A DNA stretch of 64,000 nucleotides, taken from Reticulitermes lucifugus. Its lineage: Eukaryota > Arthropoda > Insecta > Blattodea > Rhinotermitidae. Under the pieces are notes generated by a model, which had not been told where the DNA came from, ran no database searches, and was given only the letters and a program-made list of their open reading frames with translations. How positions within the stretch are numbered: position 1 is the first letter of the stretch; the number at the start of each line of letters is the position of its first letter. The translations under genes were made by a program, and so were the position numbers. The DNA lies in assembly GCA_026260175.1 (NCBI GenBank), contig JAKCWW010000367.1, positions 43,956 to 107,955 of the forward strand, in the 5' to 3' direction. Positions 23,355 through 35,498 of the stretch are shown piece by piece.

Positions 23355-23640
23355 ACTAGCTGGACAACTGAGAAATCGTGGTTCGATTCCCCGCAAAGTA
23401 AGGGATTTTTCTTTTCTCCAAAGCGCTCAGACCGGCTCTGGGTCACACATAGCCTTCTCCTCAGTGGATAGCGGTGACTCTATCCCCTGAGTAAAGTGGT
23501 CGTGGCGTGAAGCCATCAGTCAGCTCTAGCTAGTATCGCGGTTAAAATTGAGTGCAATCTGTACTCCCTCTCCCTCATATGCTTTCATGGCATGCAGAGA
23601 GACAGTTTTACCTGTATGAGAAGTATGAGGTTCCCACGGC
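23355..23640 (+). mobile_element. tRNA-derived SINE, family 5
   Basis: B-box-like GTGGTTCGATTCCCC near 23380-23394, then CTCAGACCGGCTCTGGG and the 3' segment CTCATATGCTTTCATGGCATG. Related copies are at 33845-34120 and 52545-52860. Confidence 0.7.
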
Positions 23641-23758
23641 CGTGAACCGTGGATTGAAAAGTCACTCGCTGCAACTAACTGTAAGGAGCTGAGTCCTGTC
23701 GATGCTAGTAATGACACAGTTCACAAAACTGCCGCCGTTGGAATCTATTCTGAGCGAG

Positions 23759-23841
23759 TTTAACACATATAATTACAGGTTTAACACAGTTTAACACATA
23801 TAATTACAGGTTTAACACAGTTTAACACAAATAATTACAGG
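23759..23841. repeat. 31-bp tandem repeat, 2.7 copies
   Basis: TTTAACACATATAATTACAGG begins at 23759 and 23790 and, with one change, at 23821: a period of exactly 31. Confidence 0.95.
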
Positions 23842-24179
23842 TCCCTTTGTAAAAATTTCTTAGCTTCCTAATTTTTCTACACTAAGTAAGGCTTTTTCTC
23901 TCTGCCCAAATTCCAAGTTGGAGTATCGCCCCTTGGCGGTCGTTTCCAGCTGCTTACGCTGTACATTTGAAGTTGCTCTTCACATCTGGTGGCTGTCTCC
24001 TCCACATAAACTGATAACGCGTTCATTCCTTATTTCATTTTATATATTTGTGGTTCATTTCAGTAGTTGATACTGTTTGTGAGACAAACGGTAGGTTTAT
24101 TGGTCTATGTTATTATACCACTCATGTTTGGGGGGATACGGAAGGAAGCATATATCTCTTAATTTGAGTTACTGTTTAC
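23842..24179. other. Non-coding, no gene seen
   Basis: AT-rich, with no recognised element. Confidence 0.4.
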
Positions 24180-24310
24180 GAATTTGACTACGCGGACTGA
24201 GGAAAACAACAAACACCTTAGTCAGGATCGCCATTTTCCAGTCAAGATTTGAACAGAGAACCTTCTTAATTCGAAGCCTTCCTACTACTTACTGTACCAC
24301 GATATTTGGT
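24180..24310 (-). mobile_element. SINE family A, fragment
   Basis: On the minus strand a TGGTACAGTAAGT A-box-like and a CTGTTCAAATC B-box-like segment precede GTTGTTTTCCTCAGTCC, the family A body word. The 3' part is not clear. Confidence 0.45.
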
Positions 24311-24893
24311 GTGCCATATCTTAGTGACAAAGACACACTAAATATGATAAATGAATAGCCGCTTTATTAACGTATTTTTATTCGTTGAGAAACGGAATTA
24401 TATATTGAATCATAGACATTCAGTTGGTGTTGCATATCCGTGAGCTGGTAACTAACTATCAATAATCTCCCTCCTGTATTTCAAAATCCGATCACATTGA
24501 AATTCCAAGTACCGGACAGCTATCCACTACCCAGCTTTTTCGGTCACTCAGACGCGCGCATGCATAGACCGACCGTCCTTCCTGATTCACTTCTTCTTAA
24601 CACCATCGGAAACTTGAGCCGCATGCTAAACACAGCCTTAAAATTCTGAATCGGCAGAACTGTGATACGTGGCGTGCATAGTTGCATAGCCGACAACTCG
24701 ATACGCTAAAGGAAAATGGTGGCTGCCTATTCTCTCTCAAAAGCTTACGATATTTCTTTTCACCACGCGATGTCACAATTTTATCCCATTTTCATATAAA
24801 TGTATACACTTCCTCGTGACGTCAGTCACATGTAAATCAGTATTCTGTCGCAAAGATTTTCAAATGCCTATGCCTGATAAAATGTTTAGGATA

Positions 24894-25220
24894 TTACTCA
24901 AAATAGTTTACAACTAATTCCTTCACATCATGTGATGATAAAGTGTGAGATACCAACCAGTATCCAGAGTAAGTGAGGTTTTGCCTACTATGAATTTGTG
25001 TAAGTTTTAAATTATCGAAAACAGCAGCAAGAGAATCAACAAAGCGTAAAACAGAGAGGGAGTACATATCAGGTGGGACAAGGCTAATATTGAACAAGCG
25101 TAGTTTAAACAAGAAGACGATATCGATATTTAGTCTACCCCAGCGGTGTTGCTGAAAGTACATGTCTTCTAGTATATCAGCTAGTAAATAGATACCCACG
25201 CTTCGGAGGAGCGTGGGTAT
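24894..25220 (-). CDS. Unidentified open frame, about 109 codons, no proven start
   Basis: The frame is open from a TAG at 25221-25223 to its stop ending at 24894. Its first 101 codons can be read from a GTG at 25199; the first ATG is 12 codons further in. The peptide is rich in hydrophobic and charged residues in a protein-like mix, but I recognise no motif. Its upstream edge lies inside the perfect hairpin 25184-25228. It may be an exon, an old element or chance. GC content is low. Confidence 0.15.
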   Translation of the reverse strand: MPTLLRSVGIYLLADILEDMYFQQHRWGRLNIDIVFLFKLRLFNISLVPPDMYSLSVLRFVDSLAAVFDNLKLTQIHSRQNLTYSGYWLVSHTLSSHDVKELVVNYFE

Positions 25221-25228
25221 CTATTTAC
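25184..25228. repeat. Perfect hairpin: 19-bp stem, 7-base loop
   Basis: 25184-25202 and 25210-25228 are exact reverse complements (GTAAATAGATACCCACGCT and its partner) around TCGGAGG. Pairing stops abruptly at both outer ends. Confidence 0.95.
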
Positions 25229-26105
25229 CCGTCTTCAGGGCCTAACTTCTCATAATATATTTAATCTCGCTTAGGATGATAATGTTTAACAGGATTTTAA
25301 AGGTATAGGATATGGGAGTACGAACTGAATTCATCTGGCATAGGATATGGTCGTAGGAACATATCAATTTTTGTATGTAATTTCCATGAGTATATTTTGT
25401 CCATGAGTCGACATTTTATGATTCAATTACTATAAATGTTTTAGTTGGAGGTATTTGTCGCCTCTAAGCTTAAAAGTCACAACTTAGCGAATTACAAAAC
25501 TGTGAGATTGTTCTTATGAAATTAACGAATACAGACTTTGTACTTATATAAAATGTTCCTCAGACAAATAGGATAAAAGAAGATAATAATAATTAATAAT
25601 AGGTACATGTCAATATAAATTGTACAGTAAGTAAGTGTACTTCGTGAGTTGCATTTGGGAATCCTTGTCATTGACAGGCAGCTGTGGCTGTAAGCTAATA
25701 TAAGTAAGAAAGGTTTTGCAACTTAAATTGCTGATATTGGATATACGAGTGCTTAGCTGTGTTTAGGTTCGGCTGTTTGTGGTCTGAGGATGTTTGGGAT
25801 AAGTAATACAATCACGTAGGAAGATCCAGGCTCTTTTAGCTGCGTCCAGGCTCCCAAAAACTTCACAGCGCTAATGTTTATATTCTTCACCTTTCTCAGT
25901 GTTGTCAACGTATATTTTACGGCAAAGTGAAATCTCCTCTAGTTTAGTACTTCTCCTTAAGTGCAGGCCCTGAGCTCGAGTAACACTCGATCTCCTGAGT
26001 TGAGGCGTCTCGGCCTATGAATTATAAATTCATCTTTATCCTGCGCCTTGTTTTTTGACCTTTAGCTGTTCCTCTCACTTTTCTAAATAATTAAGTATGT
26101 CAAGG
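25229..26105. other. Non-coding, no gene seen
   Basis: AT-rich, with no recognised element. Confidence 0.4.
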
Positions 26106-26405
26106 GCACAGATACGAGGTTTATTTATTTATTTATTTATTCATTTACGGTTTATGTAACGATGCCTTCGGTGCCTCCGACTGTTGTGCGTCGAATGGAG
26201 GATAGCTGGTAAACAACGAATTGGCAGAGACTTGGAAAGAAGTGCTCGCGATCCAATTTGCGTTAGGCCCTTCTATCCCGAAATTTGTCTGTAGTGAGTG
26301 AGGAAAACTGGAAGTAACGTCAAAGGGGTAGTCGCTATTTCGGCCTAAATTGGAACCGCGAACCCCCTCAGGAAAGTTCAGAAGCCTTACCACTTAAGAC
26401 GACTT
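26106..26405 (-). mobile_element. tRNA-derived SINE-like element
   Basis: On the minus strand AAGTGGTAAGG (A-box-like) and GGGTTCGCGGTTCCAAT (B-box-like) form a tRNA-like head at 26340-26400. The body contains GTTTTCCTCACTC, and the 3' end abuts a (TTTA)n run at 26120-26142. Confidence 0.7.
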
Positions 26406-26883
26406 CGTCTGTCCGATTTGCAGTGCCGTTTTAATGTGATTATAGAGCTAGTGTATGGGAAGCATTCATTCTTATGCTGTATAACTACGTCCCACTAAAG
26501 CTTGGCTGATAATACACAGAATAACGTAATGTAGTTATAATAAACTACTGGTACCATTTGGGTCGGAAGGTCGATGTGACTTCCGATTTTAAATTGCGGT
26601 CAGGAAAGTTAGGGAATCACTGTTCCAGTTGTCCACAAAATTAGGTAGACGTGCGTATTAGTTTGAACACATTTTCATAGTAAGCAGCACCGTAGAATTT
26701 GACGTGTCGTACCACGAAGTATGGTGTATCACTAAGTTGTAATGGTTTTCCCTATGCAGAAAAGTGTTGAAGACGGAAGTACATTCTTATTGTAAGATAA
26801 TGCATCTTCTGGTCCCTAAATTGCTGTGAGTTTATTCGCTAGCTGACCTACTGGCTTCTCCAGGAGTCTGGTGGATGGAAGTT
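26406..26883. other. Non-coding, no gene seen
   Basis: No motif recognised. Confidence 0.4.
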
Positions 26884-27031
26884 AGTTGGTTGGTTGGTTG
26901 GTTGGTTGGTTGGTTGGTTGGTTGGTTGGTTGCTTGCTCGCTTGATTGAATGATTGGTTGGTTGGTTGCTTGCTTGATTGGTGGCTCGGATGATTACATC
27001 GCTGTATAGTTAGTTAGTTAGTTAGTTAGTT
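26884..27031. repeat. Microsatellite cluster (TTGG)n and (GTTA)n
   Basis: About 12 TTGG units at 26884-26932, shorter runs at 26950-26968, and (GTTA)n at 27008-27031. Confidence 0.95.
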
Positions 27032-27812
27032 CTTATACCACATTGCTTCAGTGCAGTTAACCACATCCTCCAGTGAGGTGGGCGACATCGGGGCAGCTGC
27101 TTCCAGGTGGATCAAGTCTATTGCATTAAACTATCCTGAAGTTCAGTTTTCGTCTAGAAATTGTAAAAGAATCGTGTAAATAGATTCTGCACACTCAGAC
27201 GTCTTCGCTGAAACGTGAGCTGTAGGCGTAAGTCTACAGCAGCTTATAGGCCTACCACCGTCTCTCTTTTGATTTGGAGGCTCAAGGCTGTCAGCGCTGT
27301 TTATAACGGAGAGGTTAATACAGCTTAATGCTATAATCCGCAACCGACTCAATTGTACGTCTGGCGCTGAATGCCATGCTTGAGTCGTTGACACTCCTGC
27401 TTTGTATTTGTGGGAGCCTGAGTTCGATTTGCTACCTTGAGGCAGGCTGTCGTGAATCCTTTGTATTTTCTCGTGATAAAGTCCCATGCTGGGATAGTAT
27501 CTTAAAATATACTTGGACTAATCCCTTTCATGTCTCACCCAGTACATCATTCAGGGTCTTCCAACCCTACGATGATAGGAATATAGAAAGTGTCTTTAAA
27601 TAAACTAAGAGACCAGAAAGCCTCTAAAATTCTCTTAAGTGTTTGTGACAGTGGCTCCTTCATTAGTCACACTAATGTTATGTTCATTATCTAAGGCACA
27701 CTGGATGTATAAATATGACATTTTTCAAACTGGGTCTACCCCCGTCTTGTCACTAAGTTTCGAAACATTCGCACGAAAAGTTGCAAAATACGACTAACCA
27801 ACGACTCTGAAA
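27032..27812. other. Non-coding, no gene seen
   Basis: Frames on both strands around 27143-27603 overlap and carry no recognisable motif. Confidence 0.4.
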
Positions 27813-28040
27813 GGCCGTGACATGGCTCAGGCGGTTATACACCGTCCTGTCACCGCTGAGGAGCGGGTTCAATCCCAGGCAATCCGATGTGAGATTTGTA
27901 GTGGACAAAGTGGCACTTGGACAAATCTTTCCTGAGTGCCTTGCTTCTGCCTGTCAGTATCATTCCACCAATGCTCCCTACTCATTCATTCATCACCGAC
28001 GTTATAAAATCTTAGATATTTACAGCTTCGTTAAATAACC
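27813..28040 (+). mobile_element. tRNA-derived SINE, family A
   Basis: ATGGCTCAGGCGG (A-box-like) and GCGGGTTCAATCCCAGG (B-box-like) are spaced as in a tRNA. The 3' end is CTTCGTTAAATAACC, the family A end. Confidence 0.8.
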
Positions 28041-28944
28041 AGCTGCAGAGTCTTACATGAAATTTGTCGACCTTTTCAAATTTTGGTTTAAATCGAAAAA
28101 GATAGCGGAGAATGTACTTAACGAGATACAAGCGTTTCTGCGCATGTAATTTTCTTAACCTTTGTCAGAGAAATATTGCTTGACGTAAATGCTGTAGAAA
28201 ATATTAAGCGTAGATTAGATGTCATATCCAAATCACGTTTGTCCCTAAAGTCTTACGGTTTTTGAGATAATTAAACAGTAGGAATAAACATGCCAGGGTT
28301 GTTGGTTATGTTTACATTTTCTGACTGCTTTGTATTTTTAATTACTGGCGATGATTTGGAGGGAACAAATCTGTACGTTAATGTTAACTATTCACCTGAA
28401 GTAGGGAATAGAGCCACTTACCGAATCTTCTTTTATATCAAATACAGTAGCTCAGACAATGAAAGCTACCTAGCATAGTATTAGTAAACCCGTAGTGGCC
28501 TAGCCCTTTCAAAATCACATACGTTTTAAGTTCGTTCATTTCCATAATTTCTGCTTCTTAAAATTCTCTGTCTTCAAGGCATAAATGCCCGGGTGTCTGA
28601 ACTGAAAAATCGTTGACTGAACAGAACTGGCTTCTGAATCTACGCTATCTCTTATCGAGCAGGTCGTTGTAATTATCTGAGTGGTTGAGGAATGAAATTG
28701 ACTTTTTATTAAGAACTTTAGCACTCTTTCTCGCAAAAGTAAGTCACGTAGATCTAAAAAGCCTCCAAAATGTTCACAGTTTACGTGTGGACTTTCAGCT
28801 ACACCTAAAACTGTGTTGGACGGGGCAATCACACACTAATTCCATATAGCGCTGTCCTTTGTGATATTAACAGCGAGTCAGGTTTCCAAGAAATGTCCCA
28901 CCTGTTGTAAAACACAAAAGTTCACTACCGTGTTTACAGCCGCC
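28041..28944. other. Non-coding, no gene seen
   Basis: Open frames at 28290-28478 (+) and 28536-28832 (-) are unrecognised and have no splice context. Confidence 0.4.
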
Positions 28945-29217
28945 CGCCACATCCGTATACTCTGTTTCATTAGAATCAGTTTTAATATTATCGTCAAATC
29001 AAGCCTAGATTTTCCCAAATGATATAACCTGTACACGTGTGTTCGTCTAAAATATAAGCATTCTCATTTCTGCTATGCCACCTCCCTATACTCTGTTTCA
29101 TTAGAATCAGCTTTAATATCATCGTCAAATCAAGCCTAGATTTTCCCAAATTGTATCACCTGTACACGTGTGTTCGTCTAAAACGTAAGCATGCTCATTT
29201 CTACCACGCATTATTCA
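28945..29217. repeat. 131-bp tandem duplication
   Basis: The segment starting TATACTCTGTTTCATTAGAA at 28956 recurs at 29087. The two copies differ at only a few positions, so the duplication is fairly recent. No open frame or other copies were seen. Confidence 0.93.
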
Positions 29218-30924
29218 CGTATCATGTTCCTCCCACCTAATTTTATTTTCGGTAACTCGAGTAACGTTTCATTAAGGGTATAAATAATGAATGTTCTCAT
29301 TATGCGACTACAAACATTGATGAAGCGTAATTCGGAACTTCATGTTTCGCTCTTAACCGCTGCCCAGCCGAATGAGCTCTGAAACATATTCGTACGAAGT
29401 GTAAATTAACGTAAATTGACTTTAAATGAACCATTCTACAGGAGTTCTTTTTTACTAGGTCCTGCTAAATACTTTGAAGGCTAAGTTAATGACTTATAAA
29501 GTAATTTACAGAGTTCATCAGAGCGTTTGTAAAGGCAAAAGTGAATATCACAATTACACAGTGCATGCAGCTTTACATGCACTTCCCTCCCCCCACGGAC
29601 ACTTTGTTGGCGATGTACTTGGATTATTTAACCGCAGGGACATTTTTCATCATTATATTGTAGTATTCGTAACTGAAGATATCACTTTGTAAAGTAATAT
29701 GGAGTGGATTAATATTTATTACATTTGATTTATAGTTTATTACATTAAGGTCTCCCATTATTAATTTGTTAGTGAAGGATTAGTCTAGGTAACAAAATAA
29801 TTGTCAGTTCCATAATGCGATACATGTAATGAGATACGCTTTGTGTTCCGTCGCGTATTCGTTGTGCAATAACACAGTTTTCAGTAATAATTAAAAAACA
29901 GGATCAGAAGCCGCCAATAGCACACTGCCGTCAGAGGCGCCTGTGCTTCAGTCTGTATTGCAACTTCAACTTGTGCCGTAAAAGATTATATAATCGTACT
30001 CAGTAAGTCGTGATTTCAAAGTGTTTCTGAAGGAGTATAATGTTTAAGAGTAGGTCAGTGTCAGGTTTGTGGGAAGATATCGGAGAGTAAGAACGGTGAC
30101 AGGTGTAAAAACTGAAATCTGAACGAAATATAAGGAACGTAGGTCTTCTAAAATTAAACGTTACCGAGATGTAATGGTAAGAAGAAACAGCGGTCTACAC
30201 AGTCCGACCCATCATATCAGCACAGAAAGGTTCCGCGTTTCTACCGGTCTCCATTGTTTTTGTCCATTTTTTGCAGTATTTTAAAGTGCTATAACAGTTA
30301 TTTCTAAAGGGTTTGTTCCTTTGTGTTTTGTTTCAAGTTTTATACATGTTTCTGCTTTTCGTTTGCACTATTTATCCTACACCCTGCGTACGTAAACCGT
30401 AACTATAAATTAGATTGATCAAAACTATCCCGTTCAGTTAGTGCTGTTATGTGCTACGAACAGAGGCGATTTGGGACGTGGGAACTGTTTAACGATACTG
30501 CATGGAACTGTAAATGCACAGTAATAAAGGTGAAGACTTTTTATTGCGCCTTTTAAAGTACATTGGTAACTAAATGCAACACATTAGTCAGTACTCAGTA
30601 GTCAGCCAGGAAGTATGCACGTATCGTAATAGCCGTTAGGCATTCGCTATATAATTTACTTTTATATTTTCAGTTCGTAGACGCGAATTCTGATGCGCAC
30701 AATAAGTAACCTAAATAGGTGTGTTGACGAATAAACGGCTACAGCACGAGGATAAGTGTGCACAAAGTCTCCTTGCATTTCACTTTGGGAAGATCCAGTG
30801 ACGATGTGAGTTTTGAGGCTCTCACTGCGGTGTTGATGAGGATATGTGTTCTGGGACGTTACGCTTTATCGACTGGTGCATACGAGTAGTTACCGACGAT
30901 TTGGGGGACCCTGCCAAGTCTTTG
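29218..30924. other. Non-coding, no gene seen
   Basis: AT-rich. Short frames show no motif. Confidence 0.4.
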
Positions 30925-30934
30925 TCTGTAAGTA

Positions 30935-31218
30935 AAAAAAAAAGGTAAAGCAATCCCATTACAGGCCTGGACAGGCCCTTAGGGTTCCAGGAGGTNNNNN
31001 NNNNNNNNNNNNNNNNNNNNNNNNNNNNNNNNNNNNNNNNNNNNNNNNNNNNNNNNNNNNNNNNNNNNNNNNNNNNNNNNTCGACCCCAGGGCCACAGTG
31101 CGACCGAAAGGATTATGTCAGTGAAAAATTCCAATGACACCATTGGGAATCGAACCCGCGACCTTTCGGCATGTAGCGCAGTGCCTCAAGCAACTGCGCC
31201 ACCGCGTACCCCCCATTA
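30935..31218 (-). mobile_element. tRNA-derived SINE, family 1, with target duplication
   Basis: Inverted copy of the element at 6997-7300, with an A-tail (on + as the A-run 30935-30943), the body, and the tRNA-like head at 31140-31215 (CGAACCCGCGACC on +). The 10-bp duplication TCTGTAAGTA is exact at 30925-30934 and 31219-31228, which shows target-primed retroposition. Positions 30996-31080 are N. Confidence 0.93.
30996..31080. other. Assembly gap (85 N)
   Basis: Run of N inside the SINE body. Confidence 0.99.
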
Positions 31219-31496
31219 TCTGTAAGTAGTTAACGAAATACTGAACACTGTAGTGGAGGTCCACGTCTGTCGTCTGCTCCGCCATCCTACGTTACTTTCA
31301 CACCACCCCTACGTCAGGATCTGAAAACTCTTGCTGCCTTCACATATGACAAAACCTAACCCGGGAACGTAGAGAGACGGCGACATCCTTTAGACAAGGG
31401 GTATCAAACACGCGGACCGCCATTTTATTTTACTTGACCCTCCCACTGATATTATTCTAGTTATGTTATGTAGTCTGACTTACTCTCCAGTGTTTT

Positions 31497-32030
31497 TAGG
31501 CGCTTTTCGCAAAATTGCGAAAAGCGACTATCAGCTTCGTCATGTCTGTCCGTCCATCCGCCCGCATGCAACAACTCAGTTCCCACTGGACGGGTTTTCA
31601 TTAAATTTTATATTTGCCGATTTTTCGAAAATCTGTAGAGAAAATTCAAGTTTCATTAAAGTCTGACAAGAATAACGCGTACTTAACGTGAGGAGCTATG
31701 TACGTTTATGATATTTCGCTCACTTCTTCTTATAATGTGAAATGTTTCAGACAAAAGGTGTAGGGAAAATCAAAACACACATTTTATGTTCAAAAAATTT
31801 TTTCCCGAAAACTGTTCCGTTTATGAGATAATGTGAAAAATGCCGTACAGCCGGACAGGCCACAGATGACAATATGACGCATGCGCTTTGCATGCTGGAT
31901 GACCAAGGCTACAGACACACACTCAGAATATGTAATACTTATTGCTTTTCCACTGCTACAATGGTTACTCTAACGCCCCTCAATATTACGTTATACGTAC
32001 ATTGCCTGTCTTGTTTAATTTAAAGTATTA
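31497..32030 (+). repeat. GGCGCG dispersed repeat, about 530 bp
   Basis: Collinear with 58346-58875: GCGAAAAGCGACTAT, CCCACTGGAC, AAATTCAAGTTTCATTAAA, CACAGATGACAATAT, CTACAGACACACACT and ACGTACATTGCC occur in the same order. The terminal motif is eroded on both sides (GGCGCTTTTCGC at the left, AACGCCCCTCAA at the right). Confidence 0.9.
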
Positions 32031-32228
32031 GAAACTTCATTGTCACGGGCCGCACGGAATGTAAGAGGTTGCATGGCTGGATTGTAACGCGCAATGCACG
32101 TCGACAAAGGGATACCAATGTCATAAACCCTTGTAGTCAATAATTATCTCGGTTATTTTTTCATTCTTTCCTTCTTTTTTTCTTTCTTAGTCTCACCTCT
32201 GTCTGCCTACTCATTATAGGCGTACAGG

Positions 32229-32450
32229 TTATTGTTGCCCTTTATCACACTCACTGACACACACACACACACATTCGGTAGGACTCCTCTGGACGAGAGA
32301 TCCGCCCGTCGCAGTGACCTCTACCTGACAACACACAACACTCACAAGAGAGACATCCATGCCTCCGCCGGGATTCGAACCCGAAATCTCAGCAAGCGAG
32401 CGGCCGCAGACCCACGCCCTAGACCGCGCGGTCATCGAGATCGGCAGTTA
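32229..32450 (-). mobile_element. tRNA-derived SINE, family 2
   Basis: Minus orientation. The head has CCGCGCGGTCTAGGGCGTGG on the minus strand and a GGGTTCGAATCCCGG B-box near 32370-32385. The (AC)n run at 32258-32272 and the GGTAGGACTCCTCTGGAC block are family landmarks. The 3' end beyond 32229 is missing. Confidence 0.88.
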
Positions 32451-33844
32451 TCTTAGTTTTGATGTTAAAATATGAAATATTATTAATGGGGTGTTTAATG
32501 GCAAAGAAAATACTTATCCTGTGTGGCTTAAAATGACTTACGCCCCCATCTTAAGTTTCAAAATTATCTGTTCTGTGCGCATACGATATGTGTTTGTGGC
32601 CATTGTTTTAGACGATTGCAACTGGTGAGAGTGGGAAAAGGCACGCCTAAGGGAGGCACTTTGAGGCAGACAGGTGGAAAAATGAGTGTTCTTTCTTGAA
32701 CACGAATATAGTCACCGTGCATCAAAAATATATTGACTGTGCTGTTTAAGGTTTGCGGTTGTTTTCTTTAGTCCCTCCAGTGAAATTCCAGGATAGGCCC
32801 TCATATTCAGCAACGAGAACTTTCTGTAGCATTTCTAATCACTTATCATTCAATAATTCGACGCCATAAAATCTGAGTTACCGACATCGTCTTTAAATAA
32901 ACTACAACTACAACAAAATGAACTCTGCATCGTTTTTGGAGTTGACACTTTGTTCTGCAGTAACATGAGTTAACTCTTCTTTTGGGTAATGAAGTAATCG
33001 TAATATGTACTTACTGAATGAGGCTGCTGTGTTTAGATAACTGTCGTTGGGATTCTACTCTGAGCATTTTTTTTCCTACTGGAACACAAAATGCATTTGA
33101 GTCGCTTTTACAGTTACGATTTATCGTTTCCTCTAAGCCAAGCCAATCACATTGCTGGTCCTGAGTCTTAGCGCTCACGGACAGAAATGAGTCAGGAGAC
33201 AAAGAGGGACTGCCTCATTTACCGCACTGAATGGCTGTGTAATGTGGATTAGTTATTGTTTGGAAGTGGCACAGTTGGGAAGTGTGTACCGCCCCTTGTT
33301 TACTCCTTCCATTCGATTATCTTATTCCCCAGCTTAAGTTCCTCGTTCCTCCATTCTGATTTTGAAGAATTAAATTGCTGAGGAACACCCTGTACTGTCT
33401 AATCGAAACGATCGGTTGATTTGATTAGCATCCCATTGCTTCCGGGAGCTTTCTAGGACTTCTTTCTCCTTCGGCTGTGCGCAGCTTTCTTGTGAAGACA
33501 TTTCCTGCCCATCCATTTGCGGACAGAAGGGGAATTCCTCAAAGACCCTATAGAATCCATCATTTAAATAGAATCGTTTTTTATCTCTCACTGCTCAAGG
33601 TGATGTCCGTACAAATTTCCCATTCGAATTGAGACTTGTGGGTTAATTGTCTGGGTTAGCTATTTCTAAACCTTTGAAACAAGAGTGAGGTGCTATAGTC
33701 TTATAATTTTACAACGATAATTCCTTTTGATTGTAATGTACTGCAGATACGTATCCATTCTTACAAGGCTAATAAAATTACAGTTAAAATTCTCAGATGA
33801 TATATTTTCTTCTAAAGTTTTTGAAATGTTAATATAGCATTTTA
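32451..33844. other. Non-coding; SINE family A tail near 32770-32890
   Basis: The segment ending CATCGTCTTTAAATAAACTAC (32885-32905) is in the style of a SINE family A 3' end. The rest is unrecognised. Confidence 0.4.
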
Positions 33845-34120
33845 AATGAATGGAATAGCTCATACGGTGCAGTGACCACGTTACGAAAAGGACGAGAAAG
33901 GAACAGCATTTCGATTCCCGGCAGAGACAAAAAAGCACTTTTCACAGCATCCAGATCAGCTCTAAAGCCCACCCAGCTTCCTGCCCAGCAGGTGCTGTGG
34001 GTCCTATTCTCGAATTTAAGAAAGCATGGAGCTCTGCCTCCACTCCCCCTGTGTCTTCATGGCGTGATGATTGAATGCAGAAGTCCTTTACATTTACTTG
34101 AATAATTCCATGCAGCGGAG
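33845..34120 (+). mobile_element. tRNA-derived SINE, family 5
   Basis: B-box-like CATTTCGATTCCCGGC near 33907-33922, and a 3' part with GTCTTCATGGCGTGATG as in the other family 5 copies. The frames on both strands here come from the SINE. Confidence 0.65.
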
Positions 34121-35324
34121 TCACTTTTTACAAACAAATATTCGCTCGTAAAGTAAACAGTTCCCCGATTTTATTGGACCTGAAGGAAAATTACTGCGTT
34201 CGGACGAGCTTCTGTTGGGCCACGTCCTGAGCGAAATGAATCGCTTTCACTAAATAAATCATATTTCTTTAAAATTCCCTTTATTATTCTTATATATGCC
34301 AGTTCTCACACTTTATTTTTGTCATGTTTTCTAATTATAATTCTGTATGCACTTTTTTGGTCTATCTCTTGCATGCTACAGATACCACCCATTGCGTCGT
34401 CCTTCTGTTGGTGCTCCAGATAAGCTATGGTGAAGAATACACATTTCACGGTCCACTGTACTGAATGTTCTTCATCTTATTTGTTCCTTTCTCCTTAGGA
34501 ACAAATACTGTCTCCACCATTTTATTCGTAGGCACACTTAATGTGTGTTTTTCTCTTAGGCTGGGAGATATTACGTTCCGCAGCTACACAAAAGAGAACG
34601 TAATTGTACAGAATTTTGCGGCTTATTTTAATCTTTGCTGTGATAGGCAGCGTACAGGACGACAGCGTCGAAGAGAATCTGTTCTTACGTGCTTCGTAAA
34701 TATAATTTTGATTTAATAATATCTTCCACAAACTCTTGACCCTTTCCACCATTTGTATGTATTGCCAGTAGCTATCATTGTATTATTTTGTTCTGTGTTG
34801 TGCCTTTTTAGGTACTTCTTCATCTGTTCCGTTATTGATAAATGTTTTCATATGTTAGAAGATTTTTTCGCGCATGGAAAAATTTTGCTGTGCTTGCAAA
34901 AAAATATTATCTTTGCTTCAACCAAGTGAACTGCTGAAGTCTCTCAGTGAGAGAGATCATTCATACGCTTGACATATGCGACAGTACTGGTGGGGCTTTT
35001 ACTTCATAGAGATGTAGAGGAACTTATTGAAGTTGCCGTGGCTACTGAATGTTTTAATTGTGTGTTTGCTAACACCAGATACAGGTTCATTCTGTATATA
35101 GAGAAAGGAGAATGTAGCTACGTATTTTGTCAGAGACTTGGTGTATCCACAAAAGGGCTCTAAGTTTTATAGAGTAAGAACATAAGTTTATACGCAATCA
35201 TGTAATTGTCAGAAAGTAGGAAAGTTTGTATATGCATATTTCCAAATTGTGGTCTTATTGACTAAGTACGAATATCTAGATGAAGATGCTGCTCGCCATT
35301 TTCAGCGATAAAAAAGGTACTTTC
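34121..35324. other. Non-coding, no gene seen
   Basis: AT-rich. Frames at 34465-34716 and 34969-35163 have no recognised motif. Confidence 0.4.
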
Positions 35325-35400
35325 ATACTGACGATGGAGGCAACATATTCCTCCGAAATCTTATTTACCACATACCAAACTACGTAGTGTCATAACACGC
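35325..35400 (+). repeat. Fragment of foldback repeat (GATGGAGG...CCTCCGAA type)
   Basis: CTGACGATGGAGGC...CCTCCGAAAT and ACCACATACCAAACTACG match in order the repeats at 39310-39380 and 57330-57460. Confidence 0.5.
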
Positions 35401-35455
35401 CCACAACAGACTGTTTTAACAAATTTTTCAGTTGTTCCTAATTTTCTTATAACTC

Positions 35456-35498
35456 TTGGTTGACTATTAGGTGGTGAGAACACCTAATAGTCAACCAA
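35456..35498. repeat. Perfect hairpin: 18-bp stem, 7-base loop
   Basis: 35456-35473 (TTGGTTGACTATTAGGTG) and 35481-35498 are exact reverse complements around GTGAGAA. Pairing stops sharply outside. The geometry is almost the same as at 25184-25228 but the sequence is unrelated. Confidence 0.95.

Noticed and set aside
35331-35370. CTGACGATGGAGG...CCTCCGAAA as a hammerhead
   Set aside because: The core and stem II fit, but no short helix III plus NUH follows and the flanks do not pair.
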